The notes beneath the pieces are model-generated. The model searched no databases and was not told the origin of the DNA. It saw only the letters and a program-made list of their open reading frames with translations. From Erigeron canadensis (Eukaryota > Streptophyta > Magnoliopsida > Asterales > Asteraceae): DNA of 64,000 nucleotides. Below are positions 59,037 to 64,000 of this stretch, one piece after another. Position 1 is the stretch's first letter. Each line of letters starts with the position of its first letter. A program made the translations under genes and the position numbers. The stretch spans positions 22,818,501-22,882,500 of the forward strand of contig NC_057761.1 in assembly GCF_010389155.1 (NCBI RefSeq). Direction: 5' to 3'.

Positions 59037-59603
59037 AGACCAATAATAATAAGTGAAAAGTTACGATCTTTAAGTTATATAGATAGAGATAGATTAATAG
59101 ATTAAGATTATGATAAATAAATTAAGAAAGTAAATTGGGTGATGAAAATTAATACTTTCGATCAGTTTACATGCGGTTGATAGTGTAAACTGAAAAATTA
59201 CCCTCTTTTAGTCAAATGGAAGGAAGGTACCCGTACGTTGCGGGCGTGGCGTGTGGTGGTGAAGATGGCGGCGATGGTGGCGAGGTAATATGTAACATCC
59301 TAAATTTTTTTGAAGGCAATTAAAATTAAACTTTATTATAGTTTTAACATTAAAATAGTTTTATAGTATTTTCTTTTTAGATACGGGATTAATTTAGTTG
59401 GAACTTTAGCGGATAGCGGATAAAGTACCTACTTAAAAATTAGGGAGGCGTGGCATAAGGAGAACATGCCAGCCATTTTACTCCTTTGTGAAATCATATT
59501 TCACTTCGCCAACCTTCTTCTTCTTTTTCTTTCAAATCATTATCTTCTAAATTCTTCCTTTAACAATTGATATCATTCTTCTCCACCTAACTTAAAGAAA
59601 TTC

Positions 59604-59692
<89 letters not shown>
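59604..59692. repeat. (AAT)n microsatellite in the solo LTR
   Basis: About 29 uninterrupted ATA/AAT triplets, likely to vary in length between individuals. Confidence 0.97.
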
Positions 59693-60475
59693 CTTTCTAC
59701 ATATCTTTTTATCAATTAAATTTGGGGTTTAATATTGAATGAATATCATAATAATAACATCCAAGGATTCTATCAAGTTAAAATTGGGAGACGGTGTCAT
59801 GCATAAGTGTGTATATGTTGAAAATTACAAGAAAGGGGAAGAAGGAGATTTGTAATTCTTACATTCTAGTTGTTATTGTTCAAAGGTATAACTTTTATTC
59901 TATTATAATTAAATTAGGGTTCTTAGAAGTAATTAATTTGTGGTTTTGATGAAATGGGTCATTTAGATTAATTTCAATTTAGGGTTTTTGAATTGATAAG
60001 AATCGGGGGGTTTTTCTTAAAATGAGTTATTTACTTAAAATTAAGCTAGGGTTCATGAAAATTGTTAAATTAGGGATTTTTAAATGAGATGGTTATGTTG
60101 TAATGCTTTTCTAAATTCTTGCTTTTAATGGAGCATATTGATATGTGGTTGCATGAATATTTTGATAAAAGTGTTTTTAGTGATTTTATGGCCAAAGTAA
60201 GAAAATGAAAATTTTGAGTAATAATGTAATATGACTATATAGAAGTGATTATGAGAAGATGGAAATAATGATTTTTGAGTAAAATGTGTATGGTCATATT
60301 GATGAGATAATGAAATGGTGATTTTTGTATTAAAATGAGTTATGGCCATGGTGTTGTGAAGTAAAATGAGATTTTGAAAGAAGCAACTTTAGAGAATGTG
60401 AATTATGTAAAAATAGGGTTGGGCATTGAGATGCTAGAAAAGATTGTAATGTATGACTTGTTAGCCTTGTGTATC

Positions 60476-60839
60476 CATAGTTGTCGATTCGTTGTTTTCG
60501 ACTCGACTCGAAATCCTAATTTTTGACGTGACTTGGATCGTAAAAGTCAGGATATTTGATAATCTATATTTTATTGTAGAAAAATAGTATTATATTTATA
60601 TATTAAGTTAAAAATAAGTTTATAAAAATAAAAAATTTCAAAAAATAATAAATTATTTTGTGACTCGTAACTCGACTCGTGACTCGGAACACAACTAGGA
60701 CTGACTCGCACCACAAAAAACGAGTCATGTTACGAGTCTGGAGCAAATACGAGTCATCCACCGAGTCGCCTCGTTTTTACTTCATTTTGACTCGACTCGT
60801 TCGAGTCGACTCGTGACTCGTACGAGTTTAACAACTATG
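60476..60839. mobile_element. hAT-like MITE rich in GACTCG
   Basis: A 364-bp element inside the solo LTR. Inverted ends are CATAGTTGT and ACAACTATG. It is flanked by TGTGTATC (60468-60475) and TGTGTATG (60840-60847). GACTCG/CGAGTC motifs are repeated more than a dozen times near both ends. It is younger than the LTR it sits in. Confidence 0.8.
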
Positions 60840-62305
60840 TGTGTATGAGCTAATTGAGTTTGATGACCTTATATATGTAAATTGTGAATTATTGCTAGGT
60901 GGAAAACAATATGATTGTTAGATGGTCATCATGGATTTGGTTGTCGTGAAGGAGGTGAGTACTCCTGCATACGGTTATATGGACGTTGGGTTGATTACCA
61001 TATGATGGTGGATTCCGTGTGTGGTAATCGATTTGGCGTTAGGGCCTAATTTGAGGCCGGGGCCTAAGAACCCCATAGTTGAATTGAGATGAGGCCTAAG
61101 AACCTCTTGTTCTATTGAAATAAAGCCTAAGAACCTTTGAGGCCTAAGAACCTCTTGAGATTATTGTTTAGCGTATATGGATCCATGTATATGTTGTTAG
61201 CGCAAAGGTGAGTATGCAAGTGATGGTATGACGATGCCATTGGCTACATGTGATAGTCCTTTGTGTGTTTTGCCCTCCTTCGTGTGTATAAGCGTATGCA
61301 ATAGTATTCACTAAGCTTTGCTTACTTTTCAGTTGTTTACCCTTTTTATAGGTTGTCCCGGAAGTGGAAACAACATTTAATGCTTTGAAGATTATTGATG
61401 AATTGAATTGAATGTTGACTTTTGCGGTAAAATGGTATTGGTAATAGAACCCTTAGTGACCCCTTGTAACTTTTGGCTCTTGATATGATTTTGGTCATTT
61501 TGGATAAATTGTTGTATTGTCAAGTTGGAATCTTTGAGTCATGAAATTATAAGGATCTATAACTTGATATGGAGATTTAAGATAGTTTTGGTAATTTTGG
61601 GCAAACGCTAGGAATTGACCCGTTTGGTCATTGGTTTGTAAATTAAAATGTTTGATGAAAAGAAAGTCTCCTTATTTTGAGATATGTGTTTTCTTTCAAA
61701 CTTTGGTGTTTTGGTTCCAGTGTTTGAGGTTAAATGTTTAAGATTTGGTGAAACTTTTGTGCGCAGAAAAATACGGATGCTTGCACAGCTTCTGCCAAAG
61801 CATCCGCAGGTTAAAACTCTAGCTTTCGCAGTTTAGGGCGGACATCCGCCTTAGCATCCGCCGTTCGCTGTCTTCGACACACCTTTTTCTCGAGTCATTG
61901 TTTGGTTTCTCCGAGTCCCAAAACTTGTTTACTAGTCTTATTACATCATTTAAAGAATATCTAATTTGTCATTTCTGGATTTGGAGTAATTTGGTTTTTG
62001 GCGAAAATGTTTAATATTTTTTTAAGTATAATTTAACTAAACTGTTTTCTTTTCTTTTCATTTTCATACTTTTGGGTCTAAAATGAGTTGAGTCGTTTCA
62101 TAATAGCGGCGGCGGTAGTGGCGGTGACGGGTGGTGGTGGTGATGGCGGTAATTGGTGCTGATGTCGGTGGCGATAGTGGTGAGTAGTGTAGGTTATTGA
62201 TGTAATGTGGATTAGATGTATTGTATATTATGCATTAACATGTGTATATTTTTGAAAGTTGAAAGTTGAAACTTAAAACCATATTTGCTTTATAATATAG
62301 TATTC

Positions 62306-62524
62306 GTATAAATAAAGTTAGGATTGATGGTTTAGAAATATAAGTTAGAAATTAAAAATTCGGCGTAAAGAATATGTGACATATGGACTTTCTAGCTAGA
62401 TTTCATGAATATTGCTACATATATGATATACTTGTTTGTTTCGATTTACAAGGCAAATAAGAACTTATAAACCATACTAGTACGAGTCACTGCATTCCAT
62501 AATTTAACATAAATAATGTATTGA
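62306..62524. other. 3' flank of the second GDSL gene
   Basis: AT-rich, probably 3' UTR and spacer. No other feature seen. Confidence 0.4.
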
Positions 62525-63904
62525 CTATGCTTTCATGAAATCTATAGCCATGATGGTACTTAGGTTCATGGGCTTCATATACTTGGTGCCATTGAATATT
62601 TCTTGCACGATGAGCCGGTTCGCCCTCTCAGTCGGATGGTAGCCATCCCAGTACACGTAGTTATCCCTATTCGGGCACAAATTTGATAACATTGTACAAA
62701 GCCCAAGCCCGTTATATAGTCCTTGTCCGCAACAAGCTTTACCACCCACCTCAAACCCTGCAAATGTATTCATATATAGATATTGGAATGTGAATGACAT
62801 AACCAGCAAAATCAAATGGATAAATATAGAAAAATAACTCCATGTCTCCATGTATGATGAAATATTATTGCTAACATTACTCAATATTCAATAGCAAAGA
62901 CTTAGCCCATCAGATATTATCCCTTATTCAGTAACAAAGACCTAGGCCCAAACCCAAAGAGTTAAACTATTTTGCCCATTACAATAAGAAAGACTTAACC
63001 CCAAATTAAAAGAGTTTTTTTGGCCAATTAATATTCATTAGAAGATAATGGGAAGCGATGTACTTAAAAATCTTTTTAATAAACCTTTGAATATCATGAT
63101 TATTTGATAAATGTATTTCACTAATTTTCTCTCATAATTTCATCTTTTGATTTCTTCAAATAACACAATCTTATTGTTAGGAAATTTTTTAAAAGAATCA
63201 ATCATTTTCCTAATAGAATATCATTTTATTTTAGTGGACAACAGATATTGACTGGCTTCTAGCAAAAGGACCATACCCATACCCATACTCATCTGTACTA
63301 GTTAAGTTGGACAACCCAAACCCTCATGAGAAGACCTACCACCCGAAGACTTATTACAGTAAAACTCGGTTTTGCTCGAACTATACCGGTTGACCATTGG
63401 TCAATGTCAGCCTTCATTGTACGGTAGCATTAACCATTGGTGAAGTAGGAATCGAACCTTGATGAACTTAATGACAAGGAACAATATTTACCATTTCATC
63501 AGTTAGTGGTGATATAATTTCAATCACTATTCTATAAACATGATATTATGATATTAATTGTATTATATTTTATATTTAAAATTTAAAATTGTAATCGTTT
63601 CAATGTTTCAAGAAGAAATAGAGACTAATTTAAGCATGTATAAGAAATTACCAAAGGCTTTAGGATTTTTGATGAAATCATGGTATAAATGATGTGCTTC
63701 TACGGAAATAAAGACATCACTCCCCAACTTCTTGTTCAAAAGACCAATCATCGACACAACTTGAGGGTTAAACAAGCTCGCAGCCTCCTGTAGCTCAACC
63801 GCACATTCCCCTTTCTGACTACGCAATGCCATTACGGACGGTGCACAACCTAGTGGCCCAGTAGCGGTCACTAGTACTTTACGAGCTCCCAGATCATAAA
63901 GCCT
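62525..63904 (-). CDS. GDSL esterase/lipase, 3' part (last two exons)
   Basis: Two exons are in the window: 63904-63652 (253 bp) and 62757-62525 (233 bp), exactly the sizes of exons 4 and 5 of the GDSL gene at 50208-54013. Earlier exons, with the Ser and Asn blocks, lie past the right edge. The visible part reads [20 protein letters not shown] and ends in [31 protein letters not shown] (catalytic Asp and His) and [16 protein letters not shown]. It converges tail to tail with its paralogue. The 894-bp intron between the exons holds a box B-like GGTTCGATTCC (minus strand, near 63450), perhaps a SINE remnant. It looks functional as far as it goes. Confidence 0.93.
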
Positions 63905-64000
63905 CTGCATAAAAATTATATGTATATATATTTCTTAAATTTTATTGTTTTGTTTTATTATTTTATCAATTAATTAATCAGAAGACAATGATAGAAGGGG

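Larger units (their letters stand above)
59291..62100 (+). mobile_element. Solo LTR, about 2.8 kb (probably Ty3/gypsy)
   Basis: Begins TGTAACATCC and ends GTCGTTTCA, flanked by the perfect 5-bp duplication TAATA (59286-59290 and 62101-62105). No primer-binding site, gag-pol or second LTR is present, so it is a solo LTR left by recombination between two LTRs. The TGTAACA(T/C)CC start and the length resemble LTRs of gypsy-type elements. The strand is taken from that start and is tentative. It contains an (AAT)n tract and a hAT MITE. Confidence 0.85.
59222..62305 (-). mobile_element. Helitron-like repeat split by a solo LTR
   Basis: The left end on the minus strand has the hairpin-like CCCGCAACGTACGGGTAC. 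The right end starts ATACTATATTATAAAGC, the 5' form shared with other Helitrons here. GGCGG/GGTGG triplet-rich sequence lies on both sides of a 2.8-kb LTR insertion and would join if it were removed. Confidence 0.5.

Noticed and set aside
63440..63465. Possible tRNA gene suggested by GGTTCGATTCC on the minus strand
   Set aside because: No acceptor stem, anticodon arm or good box A could be folded; at most a SINE remnant in an intron.

Overview
This window is nuclear DNA of a flowering plant. It is AT-rich, has U2-type introns with GT..AG ends plus one U12-type intron, encodes Rf-like pentatricopeptide-repeat (PPR) proteins, a plant PIR/SRA1 gene and GDSL lipases, and is packed with plant-type transposons (Helitrons, hAT, Harbinger/Tourist and Mutator elements, tRNA-derived SINEs, LTR elements). 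A eudicot is very likely. Placement below that (perhaps an asterid such as Asteraceae) is only an impression.

Layout. 1-4.1 kb: a complete 1.16-kb TRIM retroelement, a small Helitron and a nest of MITEs. 4.3-23.3 kb: a cluster of four related Rf-like PPR loci: intact gene A (4340-6166, +), frameshifted pseudogene B (7355-9087, -), truncated pseudogene D (15819-16650, -) and intact gene C (21310-23286, -). Between them lie a PIF/Harbinger element with three small ORFs (9303-11609), a tandem Helitron array, a SINE broken by a hAT element, a captured exon of the PIR gene and a copia-type LTR fragment. 23.3-30.6 kb: mostly decayed repeats, including nested Helitrons and a long pyrimidine-rich degenerate tandem repeat. 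31.0-44.8 kb: a complete PIR/SRA1 (CYFIP) gene, which I resolve into 29 coding exons giving 1284 residues, with one AT-AC intron. 45.5-49 kb: a Mutator-type element with long terminal inverted repeats and a hAT element. 50.2-64 kb: two convergent GDSL esterase/lipase paralogues, the left complete (five exons, 363 residues) and the right cut by the window edge, separated by SINEs, hAT elements and a 2.8-kb solo LTR lying in a Helitron-like repeat.

How the genes relate. The PPR loci form one recently expanded family. Their frameworks are nearly identical, but the RNA base-specifying residues differ between the two intact genes, as expected for restorer-of-fertility-like proteins that act on organelle transcripts. 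PIR is a subunit of the SCAR/WAVE complex that links ROP GTPases to ARP2/3 actin nucleation. The GDSL pair are probably secreted hydrolases. No operon-like functional link between the three groups is evident. Exon boundaries, motif parsing and transposon ends were read by eye; no alignment or database search was run.
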